Part shown: positions 35,810-47,074 of the stretch, piece by piece | Layout: each line of letters opens with the position of its first letter | Position numbering within the stretch: the stretch's first letter is position 1 | NCBI GenBank assembly: GCA_020631735.1 | Contig: CM036188.1 | Location: 17,030,214 to 17,094,213, forward strand | Reading direction: 5' to 3' | DNA: 64,000 nucleotides | From: Saccharum officinarum | Taxonomy: Eukaryota > Streptophyta > Magnoliopsida > Poales > Poaceae | Made by a program: the position numbers and the translations under genes | The notes under the pieces: model-generated | The model's input: only the letters and a program-made list of their open reading frames with translations | What the model was told of the DNA's origin: nothing | Database searches by the model: none

Positions 35810-37060
35810 GCTTCCAGCCACTCGAGGCAGGTGCAGGTTAGTGTGAGCATCATGCATGGCATCTACCCGGTGCATGTGCATCTAATTAGACATCTTGGTG
35901 GGCGATCAAATTGTTAATTTCCATCTAGAAACAATAACACCATCACCTTTTGCAGTGCATCAATCGTTGGTAAAGCTGGACGAAAAGCTCGCAACTCGAT
36001 AGCTCGCTCGACTCGGATCGATAGTGGCTCGGCTCGACTCGGCTCGTTTAATTTCTCAAACGAGCTGAGCAAGCATTCTAGCTCATGTCTTAACGAGCCA
36101 GCTCGAGCCAGCTCGCGAGCCTAACGAGCCAAAGTTGTTGGCCTTAAACTTTTATTAGTGTTATATAACTTTATGTCTTACATTTTATAATTTGTTGATG
36201 ATTGGACTTTGACTCTATAAATTTTAGATTAATTTGACTCTTTTTATTTTAAATGAATGTATAGATAATGGATGCATCATATATGGTATGGAGTATGAAC
36301 CATAGATAATGTATGGTGTATAGTATTATAATATAATAGGACATATTATTTTTGTATGATTTATTAAGACTTATGAATAGACTAGTTTTATATTATTACC
36401 ATTATTAAACTTTAGATAATACACATATTACATTTTTTATGTTTTAATAGGGTTGATTCGCGAGCCAAACGAGCCAGCTCAAGCTCGTAAACGAGCCGAA
36501 CCGAGCCGGCCTTCTGGCTCGTTAAGATAACGAGCCGAGCCGAGCTGGCTCGTTATCTTAACGAGCCAGAACAAGCCGAGCCAAACGAGCCGAGCTGACT
36601 CGTTAGTCCAGCTTTAATCGCTGGCATGGGTACGTACAGAGGCTCCAAAGAGGAATTTTAATTGGTACCAGCAATACGATCCGTCTACTGGCCACTGCAA
36701 GTTGCATTGGTTTCTTTATCCTACAGGACACCTTTGTTGCGCGACGACAAAGCATCCTGCGGTACCTACCCCCACGCTACTCTACTCAGTGCGTTCGCCA
36801 CCGATTTCACGCGGTGGCTCCGGTGTGGATTGAATAAACTAGGACGCTGCGCGCAAATTGATCGAAGCTGTCACGCACTTTCCTTCCCACCTTGCACTGT
36901 CGCCACGACCTACTCTAATCACCACCTTCTTCCCTGAACCATCAACATTTTCCTTCCTAGCTCGTACAGCCAACAGAAGCCACCAAGCAGCTACTGCAAT
37001 CCTTGCGGGCAAGAATCTCACATCGCAACCTAAATCCGTCTCGCTGCTCCTCCTTTCTTA
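35810..37060 (+). promoter_or_regulatory. NLR leader/promoter-like duplicate, copy 3 (holds a hAT MITE)
   Basis: 35814-35962 and 36640-37060 match the upstream sequences of NLR1 in order, including 'aagccaccaagcagctactg' and 'cctaaatcc'. The hAT MITE at 35971-36616 interrupts it. This leader probably once belonged to NLR2, whose exon 1 is now missing. Homology ends near 37075. Confidence 0.6.
35971..36616. mobile_element. hAT MITE with 11-bp inverted termini
   Basis: Both termini read taaagctggac inward. An 8-bp target-site duplication flanks it: atcgttgg (35963-35970) and atcgctgg (36617-36624), with one mismatch. The subterminal parts are arrays of 'cgagcc' and 'ggctcg' words that can fold back on each other. 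Eight-base duplication marks the hAT superfamily. No transposase is encoded. Confidence 0.85.
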
Positions 37061-39181
37061 AATCACTGGCACGCCAGAATCCAACCGCCCATTTGGCAGT
37101 TTTTATTCTTTCCTTTTCTTCCTCCTCTCCTTCTGTCTCTTTCCCCAACCGTAGCCGCCCAAAGGGCTCGCAACGCGACGCCATACGCCTCCTCCTGGTG
37201 AGATCGGCCACGCCCCACGCCTCCTGCTTCATGCGGCCCCCCGAGCTCGCACGCGGTGGCTCCTCAGAGGTTGCATGGCGGCGGCCTCTCAAGCTCGCGC
37301 GTGGAGGCTCCTCATATCTCGCGCACGGCGGTGGCCCCTTGAGGTCATGCGTGGTAGTGCTCCCCCTCCCCCCCCCGAGCTCGAGCGACGGTGGCCCCCG
37401 GCGCTCCTCTTCTTGGTCGACCGCCCTTATGTGCACCTCCTCTCCTTTTCTTCCTCGCCAGCAAGCGGGCTCGTCCCACCTTGGGCGACCCCCGTCCATC
37501 AAATATCTGGGGACTGGGCAACCCGCATCTCACGGGAATATTCCCATGTGGGATGTCCTCGCCCCTTGTGGCCTCCCAAACAAACACCACTCATCCTGGA
37601 GCCATGTCGTCCCGTCCCTTTTTCTCCTTGCATCCAAACACATGGATAATGTTCCACCATGGCATGCCATGTTGAGGAATGGAAAAGGTCTAGGTTTGTT
37701 TGGATGTGGATGACATTGTGTTACATATTCTAAGGCTAGAAATAATACTCCATGGTTGGTCCTCCAACTTGTGAGTTGTGTCATCCCGGTCGCCAAACAA
37801 AAAAAGTGTGTCTTCCGGTCTTTAAACTTTGTTTGGGCCTCATATTCGTACAAACGGGTATGGATTCAGGCCCGCGTGTAGAGAAAAGACTCGCTTGCTT
37901 GAAAATAAAATATTAGCAGGGGTTATATACAAAATCACCCAGATACATAAATTGCACAAATATTAACAAATTTCATGAGGGACTAATTTTTTTAAAATAT
38001 CTTCTTCCACATTAGAAACGCTACATGAGTTCATCTCGCTGTCAATGCCGCCACTGCTGCCGGGGAGGCGAGAGCGTGAGCCATGGCCGCGGCTGCACAA
38101 GAGAGCCGCCACCACCGCTGCACAAGCACAAATGTGAGCAACCGTCGTGGCTGCGTAGCCACCGTGGCTGCGCAGCCATACAGAACTGGGGTACTTAAAA
38201 TAATTTAAGGATCTAAATGTGTAATTTTATATTTAGTGATATGATAGAAGACGTAGTAGTTTAGGGACCATGGGTGTAATTTACTCTATAAAAATATATT
38301 ATTCTCCACTGTACCAATTATCATATGACTGGAAGGATACGTGAGAAGGCATCGCATATGAAATTGTCTGCAACAGCATTTTTAATATTGATTTTTCAAC
38401 GTGAACCGGGTGGAAGCGTGATATAGCAAAGAACCCACATATACCAACGCTAAACTCTTTGTACTAAACTGGATGTGCCTATTGGGTGAAATTTAATGAA
38501 GAGTGGGCCTAGAAACTACGAATATAACTAGTACCACTTAGAATATGAATTATTTTGGAACAAAATTTGAAACTAATCCAACCGCCTTTGTTGGGAGGAG
38601 GCTATTACTGCTTTCAACTGTTTATTTGTATAGTCATGCACTGGGAGATTACATGCTGTCACTTGTAATTGAAATAATTCTTTCTAATATTTTTGCTTGG
38701 CCATACCTTAATGCGCCCCTTGTAATGAATATTTTTCCATATTTATTGAGTTATGTTTTCTTGAGCACTGTAGCTTTATTATACAGAATTTATATTGATT
38801 GGTAGTGAATCATTCCAGCGTGTTCAGAATTGATGCAGTGGCAGCTACAATGCACACAATGTTGTATTAGCTGAATAATAGTGTTTGCTAAAGATTAGGA
38901 AAGGCCGTACTTCTAAAGGTGATAGGGGCAAAGAAGTAGAAATTCATCATGAACATCGCTAGTGAATACTTTGTTGCTATTGTCTCCGAAGCAACATTCG
39001 TGCCTTTTTTCTTTCTTTTTACTTAGTTGCACATGCATAAAGTATAATATAAAAAAGGCTGACCAAAAATTATGTGCTAGAGACCGCATAGGTTTCTTTC
39101 TTGATGTGTTTTGCATTGACAGGATATCACGACACTGCACAATAAATTATTGTTTGTCTAATTAGCCTAAAATTCTTGCAG
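37061..39181. other. No intact gene; replaces NLR2 exon 1 and 5' intron
   Basis: I find no coiled coil or P-loop frame here. 37075-37540 is GC-rich with short open frames (37003-37713 is one) but no domain, and it includes a run of about ten C. The last 150 bases (39030-39181) resemble the end of NLR1 intron 1, with a similar acceptor (ttcttgcag). Confidence 0.55.
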
Positions 39182-42143
39182 GTTGTTACAAATGATGAGC
39201 CCCAGGTTGAAAAACTAAAGGATATTGGAATGAGACTTGTTGAAAAATGTGATGGTTTACCTCTTGGGGTCAAAGTAATGGGAGGTCTCCTGCGTCCGAA
39301 AAGGATAAGACGAACCGACTGGCAAAATGTCTTAGATGATTCTCTATGGTCAGTATCACAAATGCCTAAAGAGCTAAATTATGCAGTATATCTTAGCTAT
39401 GAAGATCTGCAGCCTTGTTTGAAGCCTTGCTTTTTGCACTATTCCCTCCTTCCGAGGGGCACATTGTTTTTTGTTCATGACAATGTTGGCATGTGGATTA
39501 GTGAAGGATTTGTTCATGGAACTTTACGTGACCTAGAAGAAATAGGAAGGGAATACTATGATGAATTAATACAGCGGAACCTTATTGAGCCAGATATGGA
39601 GTATGCTGAACAAATAGTTTGCAACATGCATGATGTTGTCCGGTCATTTGCTCATACCATGTTCGGAGATGAAGCACTCGTAGCTCACAATAGTACAATT
39701 GGTATTGCCAAACTTAAATCACAAAAGTTTTTTCGATTATCACTGGAAAGCAAAGGATCAAAACAACATGATTTGGAGTGGTATTCTCTACAAACACAAA
39801 CATCACTGAGAACACTAATTTTAGTTGGTAATATAAAGATTAAGCCAGGTGATTCATTTCTTTCTCTTTCAAGTCTCCGAACACTACATTTGGACAGTGT
39901 AAATATTGATGCAATAGCCGAATCTTTGTATCAGCTGAAACATTTGAGGTATTTGTCAATTGAAAATAGTAATACATCCAAGTTACCAGAAGACATAGGC
40001 AAGTTGAAATTCTTGCAGTACATTAGCCTTTCTGGTTGTCAGAGTTTGCCAAGCTTCCCGATAGTATTGGAGTACTACAAGACTTGAGGCTTCTCAAACT
40101 TGAAGAGACAAATGTAAGTGTTGTGCCAAGGGATTTTTGTGGTCTAACTTCTTTGAGGAAGTTATATGGATTTCCAGCCCACATGGACTGTGATCACTGT
40201 AGTTTTGAGGAACTAGGACCTCTCTCCCGGCTAACTAATCTTGGTATCAGTTTCTTGGAGAATGTAGCTTCTTCCTCATCTGCTATACAGGCCAAACTTG
40301 GTGGAAAGAAGCGCCTAAGGAATCTCTCACTGGGTTGCACCAGTAGACTTGGAGATGATGGCCTGTTGGTAAAAGAGGAAGAAGGGATCTCTGAGAAAGC
40401 CAAGAGACAAATCGAGGAGGTTTTTGATGAGCTCTGCCCTCCGCTTGGCTTAGAAATCCTTAACATTGAAGGGTATTTTGGGGAGCGGCTCCCAAGATGG
40501 ATGATGCCAGCATCAGCAGTTACGCCGCTTTGGAGCTTGAGGATTCTTATGATGGATGACTTGGCCTACTGCACAGAGCTTCCTAGTGGCTTGAGTCAGC
40601 TCCCCTGCCTGGAGCGTCTGCAGATTTGTCGTGCCCCAGCCATCAAGTGTGTTGGGCTTGAATTCCTACAACCAAACAATCAGGTAGGTGTTGCATTTCC
40701 TAGATTGCAGAACCTGCGCTTTGAGGCAATGGTCGAATGGGAGGAATGGGTGTGGGAGGAACAAGTGAAAGGCATGCCTCTCATGGAGGAGTTGGCACTC
40801 AAAATGTGCAAGTTGAGGCATGTGCCACCTGGCCTTGCCTTCCACGCCAAGGTTCAATTTATCGGTAGAAAAAAAATACCGGAGGTCACCGATAAACGGG
40901 TTTATCGGATTTATCGGAAAATTTCTCGGTCAAAAATAAAACAAAATAATACCTAATTTCACTAGAAAATTATATAAGTTGTATGTAAAGCATTTAACAT
41001 CAAGAGCTAACACATAATAGCATTGGTATAATAGAGTATCATACTTTTATGTAGGTGGACTAGTGAAAATTGAAATCTCGGCGATAAATAAATTTTATCG
41101 GACCTCAGCGATAAACGGGATTATCGGGTTTATCGAAATTTTGAAGAAACTAGGTATATATGATGTCAAGCATCTAAGCTCTTTGGAGAACTTTGCTTCT
41201 ATTGTCCACCTCGAAGTGTTTAGAAACACTGAGCTAGAGAGGATCAGTAATTTCCCGAAACTGCAGAAGCTCGTCATTGTCAAGTGCCCAAAGTTGAAGG
41301 TACTGGAGGGCATGCCTGCACTACAGAGACTCAATCTGGAGGATTATGTCATGGAAACAATCCCCAGGTATCTGCAGGATGTGAACCCAAGGCATTTGTT
41401 GTTAGATTGTTCCTTATCCCTGCTCACTTCCATAGCAGCAGGGAAATCTAGTCCTGAGTGGCACAAGTTCAGCCACATCCAGCAAGTCAAAGACTATGCA
41501 CATGATGAAGAAGGTTGTCTAAGGAAGTGGTACGTGGTCTACACAAGAGATCCTTTCGGCTTGGAGACAAACATCAGCCGCTCTGCTATTGCTCAAGGTA
41601 AATTAACATTTCCGGTGCTTCATCCAATATATTTTTATTTTCAGATACCGTATTTGGCTTGGTCTGTTTTATTGGTTCCGTCGTGTCAATTCCAATCTAT
41701 ATATCTTGTGCAGCACGCAGCCACCGCAGGAGGTTTCGAAACTCTGAAACATGTCCCGTTGAAGATGAGTGGCTGGTAGAACGAGGCACATGCGCGGACA
41801 AACGTCTGCCCCTCTGCCTATGCTTCCGGTAAGTTTACCCTGTATCCTGATAGTATCTCTCGCTCGACATACGGCTACACCCGCACTTGATTCGCACATC
41901 GCAACCTGCTTGCTATTTCTTCTAGTATAACGAACATGTTTGGGCAATCCGTGCAGGTGGCAGGCCTATGCTCACTTGTGTCCCTGGTTGCGTCGAGCGT
42001 GCCTGCACTGCAGGGAGGCCGCAAGGGTAGCGGCACCTTCGGCTTCGGGTCAATGGACTCGAGCAGAAGGGCTTGCATGTACTCGTTGGCGGATCAATGG
42101 ATTGACGGCACTGCAGCAACAAAATGGTACTTCAAGAGCGTAA
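39182..42143 (+). pseudogene. NLR2: NLR pseudogene lacking exon 1
   Basis: Homologous to NLR1 from the start of its exon 2. Pieces are 39182-41597 (with an insertion), 41714-41828 and 41957-42143. It shows GLPL (CDGLPLGVK), RNBS-D, MHD (NMHDVVRSFA) and LRRs. The coiled coil, P-loop and kinase-2 are missing, because no exon 1 lies upstream. A 1-base deletion near 40044-40048 shifts the LRR frame, and a MITE-like insertion (40852-41138) adds stops. The two small 3' exons have the same phases as in NLR1, and exon 3 has the same length (115 bp). The tail reads ...DKRLPLCLCF then AYAHLCPWLRRACLHC, ending at 42141-42143. As it stands it cannot make a working receptor, though a transcript could exist. 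Confidence 0.85.
40852..41138. mobile_element. MITE-like insertion with palindromic gataaac motifs
   Basis: Absent from NLR1 at the matching point (after the FHAK codons). Both ends carry ccgataaacgggtttatcgg-type palindromes and further 'tttatcgg' words, with a short AT-rich middle. Terminal inverted repeats are only approximate (ttcaatttatcgg against ttcaaaatttcgataa), and I could not define a clear target-site duplication. I cannot assign it to a superfamily. Confidence 0.6.
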
Positions 42144-42700
42144 TGTGAATATGCATTCTGATGCTCAGTATTTGTACAAGCAAAGCGTTGATGCAGCATT
42201 TGAGCCTTTTGACACTTTGTTCAACGAATCACGCCAGAGAACAGAGACGAATATACTATATATGTAGAAGCTGCGACAGAGTGATTTGTCACCCTGTGTT
42301 GTGAACTGATTGTGCATAACAGGATTTCCTTTGTTCCAGTTAATCTGTACGTTTACGTTTTGCTAGACCTGGAGTTGAGCTATTTCAGTTCTGCACAGCA
42401 CTTGGTTCGGTTGATGGTCTCTAATTTGGACATCTGCTCGCGGCACAGACTGCAGCTACACACAGCGTCCTGGTAACAGACGCACCATATAGTAGCAACA
42501 GAACATAAAAAATGCTGTCTCTGTTCTCGTGCACTCTTCTCAGGGTCGTGAGACGCACGACCATATAGACTACTAGCAGCCCTGCTGGTTGATCTAGCTA
42601 AGGATCTCTGGTGGCAATGGTCCAAGGATTGAGTCCGTGTAACCAACGCCATTTGATTGGGGGCAAAGGTCCAAACCAACTCATGCTTGCAGCCCTTTCT

Positions 42701-43557
42701 GCTACGCCAAATAAAATGTGAGCCCTGGCCTCTGACGAAACCGACGATTTCCGTGAGGCTAGCCACACAGCAGACATCTCCTCGTCTGATCCAGGAGGCG
42801 CTGACGGAAAGGCCTCCGCCACCATACCCCTACGTCTAGAGTCTAGATGCCTACGTATACCGAGTCTACAACAAGCACATCGCGTGCCTGCACCGAGTGA
42901 GCACGGAGCTGCTACAGGTACATGGCCTTGTTCATGTAGTAAGAAAGCGATATGCCCCGTGGCCGCCAACGATCGTTGGCGATGTGAGCGCACACAGAAA
43001 GCACGGGATAGCGATATCAGGAGAACCCCGATCCCTTTTCTGTTCCGATTCAGAATAGTCTTGTCTTTCACAGAGTTCACAGGATCACATGTATATCTGT
43101 TTATTTACCCTCTCCTCTCACTGCCCGTGGGCCCAACATAACTATTACCTTAACCACTAAGTAGTGGAATTAAAAATAACAACTTGTAATACGCCTTGTT
43201 CATAAAGCCAGCGCCTGCTCTTCTTCACATCACTGTTTACCACTCTTCCCACTGCCCGTGGGCCCAACTTAACTATTACCACTACTGCACAAAACGTTTG
43301 CAGGGGGGCTCCAAAGGGTTTGTAGGGGTAGTTTGTCCAGCCGCCCTTACAAATGAGTCACCCCTACAAATCCGTTTCCCTCTCTCTCTCTTATTTCCCC
43401 ACCCCTACAAATCCGTTTCCCTCTCTCTCTTATTTCTCTCTGCAGGACCGCGCAACAAGAAGGGAAGAGCTTATGGTCCAAGGATTGAGTCCATGTAACC
43501 AATGCCATTTGATTGGGGTTTGGGGCGTCCGACCAACTCATGGTTGCACCCCTTTCC
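42701..43557. repeat. 857-bp tandem repeat, unit A
   Basis: 42701-43557 is repeated almost exactly at 43558-44414. It includes a 'ctacaaatccgtttccctct' duplication near 43365-43430. A cactactgcac start at 43280 could be a CACTA end without a partner. The open frames (42598-43080 and others) lack domains. Just upstream, 42619-42700 is a diverged version of the sequence preceding units B and C. Confidence 0.9.
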
Positions 43558-44414
43558 GCTACGCCAAATAAAATGTGAGCCTTGGCCTCTGACGAAACCG
43601 ACGATTTCCGTGAGGCTAGCCACACAGCAGACATCTCCTCGTCTGATCCAGGAGGCGCTGACGGAAAGGCCTCCGCCACCATACCCCTACGTCTAGAGTC
43701 TAGATGCCTACGTATACCGAGTCTACAACAAGCACATCGCGTGCCTGCACCGAGTGAGCACGGAGCTGCTACAGGTACATGGCCTTGTTCATGTAGTAAG
43801 AAAGCGATATGCCCCGTGGCCGCCAACGATCGTTGGCGATGTGAGCGCACACAGAAAGCACGGGATAGCGATATCAGGAGAACCCCGATCCCTTTTCTGT
43901 TCCGATTCAGAATAGTCTTGTCTTTCACAGAGTTCACAGGATCACATGTATATCTGTTTATTTACCCTCTCCTCTCACTGCCCGTGGGCCCAACATAACT
44001 ATTACCTTAACCACTAAGTAGTGGAATTAAAAATAACAACTTGTAATACGCCTTGTTCATAAAGCCAGCGCCTGCTCTTCTTCACATCACTGTTTACCAC
44101 TCTTCCCACTGCCCGTGGGCCCAACTTAACTATTACCACTACTGCACAAAACGTTTGCAGGGGGGCTCCAAAGGGTTTGTAGGGGTAGTTTGTCCAGCCG
44201 CCCTTACAAATGAGTCACCCCTACAAATCCGTTTCCCTCTCTCTCTCTTATTTCCCCACCCCTACAAATCCGTTTCCCTCTCTCTCTTATTTCTCTCTGC
44301 AGGACCGCGCAACAAGAAGGGAAGAGCTTATGGTCCAAGGATTGAGTCCATGTAACCAATGCCATTTGATTGGGGTTTGGGGCGTCCGACCAACTCATGG
44401 TTGCACCCCTTTCC
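43558..44414. repeat. 857-bp tandem repeat, unit B
   Basis: Nearly identical to unit A (for example t for c in 'gagccttggcc'). The sequence just before it (about 43460-43557) matches that before unit C, not that before unit A. Confidence 0.9.
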
Positions 44415-44925
44415 GCTACGCCAAATAAAATGTATGCTCTGGCCCTGACGAAACTGACGTTTTTCGTGAGGTTAGCCTCATCTGATCCAGGAGGCGCTGA
44501 CGGAAAGGCCTTAGCCACCATAACCCTACGTCTAGAGTGTGGACGCCTACGTACCGAGTCTACAACAAGCACATCGCACGCCTGCACTGAGTGAGCATGG
44601 AGCTGCTACAGGGACATTGCCTTTGTTCGTATACTAAGAAAGTAATATGCTCCGTGGCCGCCGACGATCGTTGGCGATGTGAGCGCACACCAAAACCACG
44701 GGATATCGATATGAGGAGGAGGAGAACCACGATCCCTTTTCTGTTCCGATTCAGGATAGTCTTGTCTTTTACAGAGTTCACAGGGTCACATGTATCTCTG
44801 TTTATTTTACCCTCTCCTCCCACTGCCAGTGGGCCCAACTTAACTATTACATTAACAACCAAGTAATGGAATTAACAACTTGTAATACGCCATGTTCATA
44901 AATCCAGCGCCTGCTCTTGTTCACG
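44415..44925. repeat. Third, diverged and truncated repeat unit C
   Basis: Matches units A and B with visible substitutions and small indels until about 44925 ('tgctcttgttcacgtcacg'), then diverges. It is the older member of the array. Confidence 0.8.
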
Positions 44926-45233
44926 TCACGTGGTGTGCAGGTACATTACTGACAGAATGGTCATCCGAGGTCCCCTAGTCCTCCAGTCTAGGTGTTCGAA
45001 TAACATTTGGTAGCCAGAGGAATAACATTTGGTAGCCAGAGGCTGTGGACCGCGAAAAGTGATGGGGTCGTTCTCCGCTGTCGGTAGGCACATGAGAGCA
45101 AGCCGAGAGAAACTGCGTGGAGCAGATCCCGAGCTCTCTCTGGACTTAAGGGGTGAGCACTGGACCAGATGGTCGTGCCAGTCAATTTAACCCTACAATT
45201 GATAAGGAGAGAAACTTAATCAGTAATTTAAGG
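44926..45233. other. Short intergenic stretch
   Basis: No gene. The phrase 'aataacatttggtagccaga' occurs twice in tandem near 45000-45045. The right edge is the proposed outer end of the Gypsy LTR. Confidence 0.5.
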
Positions 45234-46777
45234 TGTAACATGCCGGTGTTTGTCCAGACAGTAAATATACGCCCAAGTGGCTAGCATGATAAGGCTATCG
45301 AATAGAGAGTCTATATCCAGCATGTTCATAATATAATGTAAGCAAAAGCGTACCGGCAATTATTATTTACTCAATTGCATGGATCTATCTTAGCCGATGA
45401 TCAAGAAAACACGCGAAAGATGTAAAGATAGACGTGTAAGCATACGTGTGAGAGACATACTAGCTTTTAACCAGGATAAGAACAAGTGAAAGCATATAAA
45501 CAACCAATACATCCTCAACAAAACCGGCTATTGGCCGAAACCGCCGATTCAAATGATCATGTCATACGACATATGATCATTTATTCGTTGGATACAAGTA
45601 AATCTACAAACGACTAGACTCAATCTATTGTACCGCCAACAGGTTGAGTCGTCTGATGTAGCATTGACAGTAGAACCCTAGATCAGATACTAGCAATCGA
45701 TAGATCTACTTATATCGCAAAGAAATCATGAAAGCATGTCGTACACGTTAAAGCTCAAGTCATCGGCTAAATAGCCGATGGAGACATAGCAGGTGGTTGA
45801 TGGCATGCTCTTCTTAACAGATAGATCTACTAACCACTAATATTCGATCTGACACGTTATCAACAGGTCGAGTCGTCTAATGCAACATTGATAGCGGAAT
45901 CATACCGGACAATGATGATCAATGGATCTATCTCCTAACGAAACACGACTTCAAACATCCGCCATGTACGATCAGGACTAAGATAGATTGGTCATTAAAA
46001 TAGGATCTAATCGTCAAGAATTGAATTCAACCATGATAGTAATCAGCAGACGATAGATCAAGATAGATAGGACTGACGAATCCCAATCTAGATCGGGCAA
46101 TTGGTGATATTGTATTAAACAGTAAACTACTTAACACTATCAATAACTTTGATTAATACGAACATTTACAAGAGATCAGTCGTCTGTTGTAGCCTTATAA
46201 AAGTTGATATAAATCGATAACTAATCTACACTGTGATTTGTAAGAGATCAGTCGTCTGTTGCAGCCTTACAAATAACAATATGGATCGATAATTAACTTA
46301 TACCGCAACCCGCAAGAGATCAGTCGTATGTTACAGCCTTGCAAGTAAGAATATAAGTCATGACGGATACTCACAAATAAGCTAGAAGTCAGGTCATCCA
46401 ATGCAGCCCTGCTTGCCAAAGAACTCGCCAAAATCTACTCTACTCCTACTCCTAAGTGGTGGCCGGAGCCGAAAAAGTAAAGGTACTGGATTTGTTGATC
46501 GATGTGAGATGTCTATTACAATGGTCGGGGTTCGATATTTATACCCAAGGCCTGACTGCGAGTCCTGGTCGAACAAGACCGGATACAAAATGTGATAAAG
46601 AAATCGAAAGGCTTCATAATTTGAGATAAGTTGGACTCCTACCTTTTCCTTCTGTGAAGTGCGACGTGTTTCCTCTACCTCCGACCAAAGTCACCTTTGT
46701 CATCAAAGCTTTTTTCTTCGAGGTGATGAGATCGTAACATTTAGCCGATCCTGATGAACCAAATTCTGGTGTTAACA
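45234..46777 (-). repeat. 3' LTR of a Tat-type Gypsy element
   Basis: On the minus strand it starts TGTTAACACCAG at 46777, right after a polypurine tract, and ends ...GGCATGTTACA at 45234. It contains three imperfect tandem copies of about 70 bases around 'agagatcagtcgt' (46160-46340) and two related 'gagtcgtct' blocks (about 45645 and 45870). The outer boundary is inferred from the TG/CA rule only. Confidence 0.65.
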
Positions 46778-46795
46778 CATGCCCCCAATTTCGAG
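46778..46795 (-). other. Polypurine tract of the Tat-type Gypsy element
   Basis: The minus strand reads gaaattgggggcatg next to the LTR start, the usual form in grass Tat-lineage elements. Confidence 0.7.
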
Positions 46796-47027
46796 ATAAA
46801 ACTGATTTTATTCCAAAATTATCTTCTGTGCTATCTTGAGGCCATCGATGTCTCTTCAACAAGGACCGAGAACTTTATCCTGGGGCTCACTGGCTTTGTT
46901 TCTCTTCGTGCTCTCGGTCATTTGTATGTTTCACGGGTATACCACTTTTTGTTGGCATCCTATATCCCAAAGTTTCACGGGTGCACTATTGCTTCATAGG
47001 CCCTTGAACTCGGCTTCCCTGGTCAAC

Positions 47028-47035
47028 TATAAATA
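47028..47035 (+). promoter_or_regulatory. TATA box-like site before the antisense ORF
   Basis: tataaata lies 47 bases upstream of the ATG at 47075, a spacing that suits a plant Pol II start. It faces away from the Gypsy pol gene. The assignment rests on sequence and position only. Confidence 0.45.
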
Positions 47036-47074
47036 TTCATCCAGTCTTGTCGAGAACAACCCAACACTTTAGTC

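Noticed and set aside
37003..37713. 236-codon plus-strand ORF upstream of NLR2
   Set aside because: It begins in NLR leader sequence and continues through GC-rich low-complexity DNA. It has no coiled coil or P-loop, and competing ORFs in other frames are of similar length.
39182..42143. NLR2 as a functional receptor
   Set aside because: It lacks exon 1 with the P-loop, has a 1-base frameshift in the LRR exon, and an insertion adds stops.
43280..43330. Left end of a full CACTA element
   Set aside because: Only a cactactgcac start is visible. No matching right end or 3-bp duplication was found within the array.
42598..43937. 160- to 196-codon minus-strand ORFs
   Set aside because: They are copies within the 857-bp tandem array, without domains. 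Their repetition reflects the array and not coding selection.
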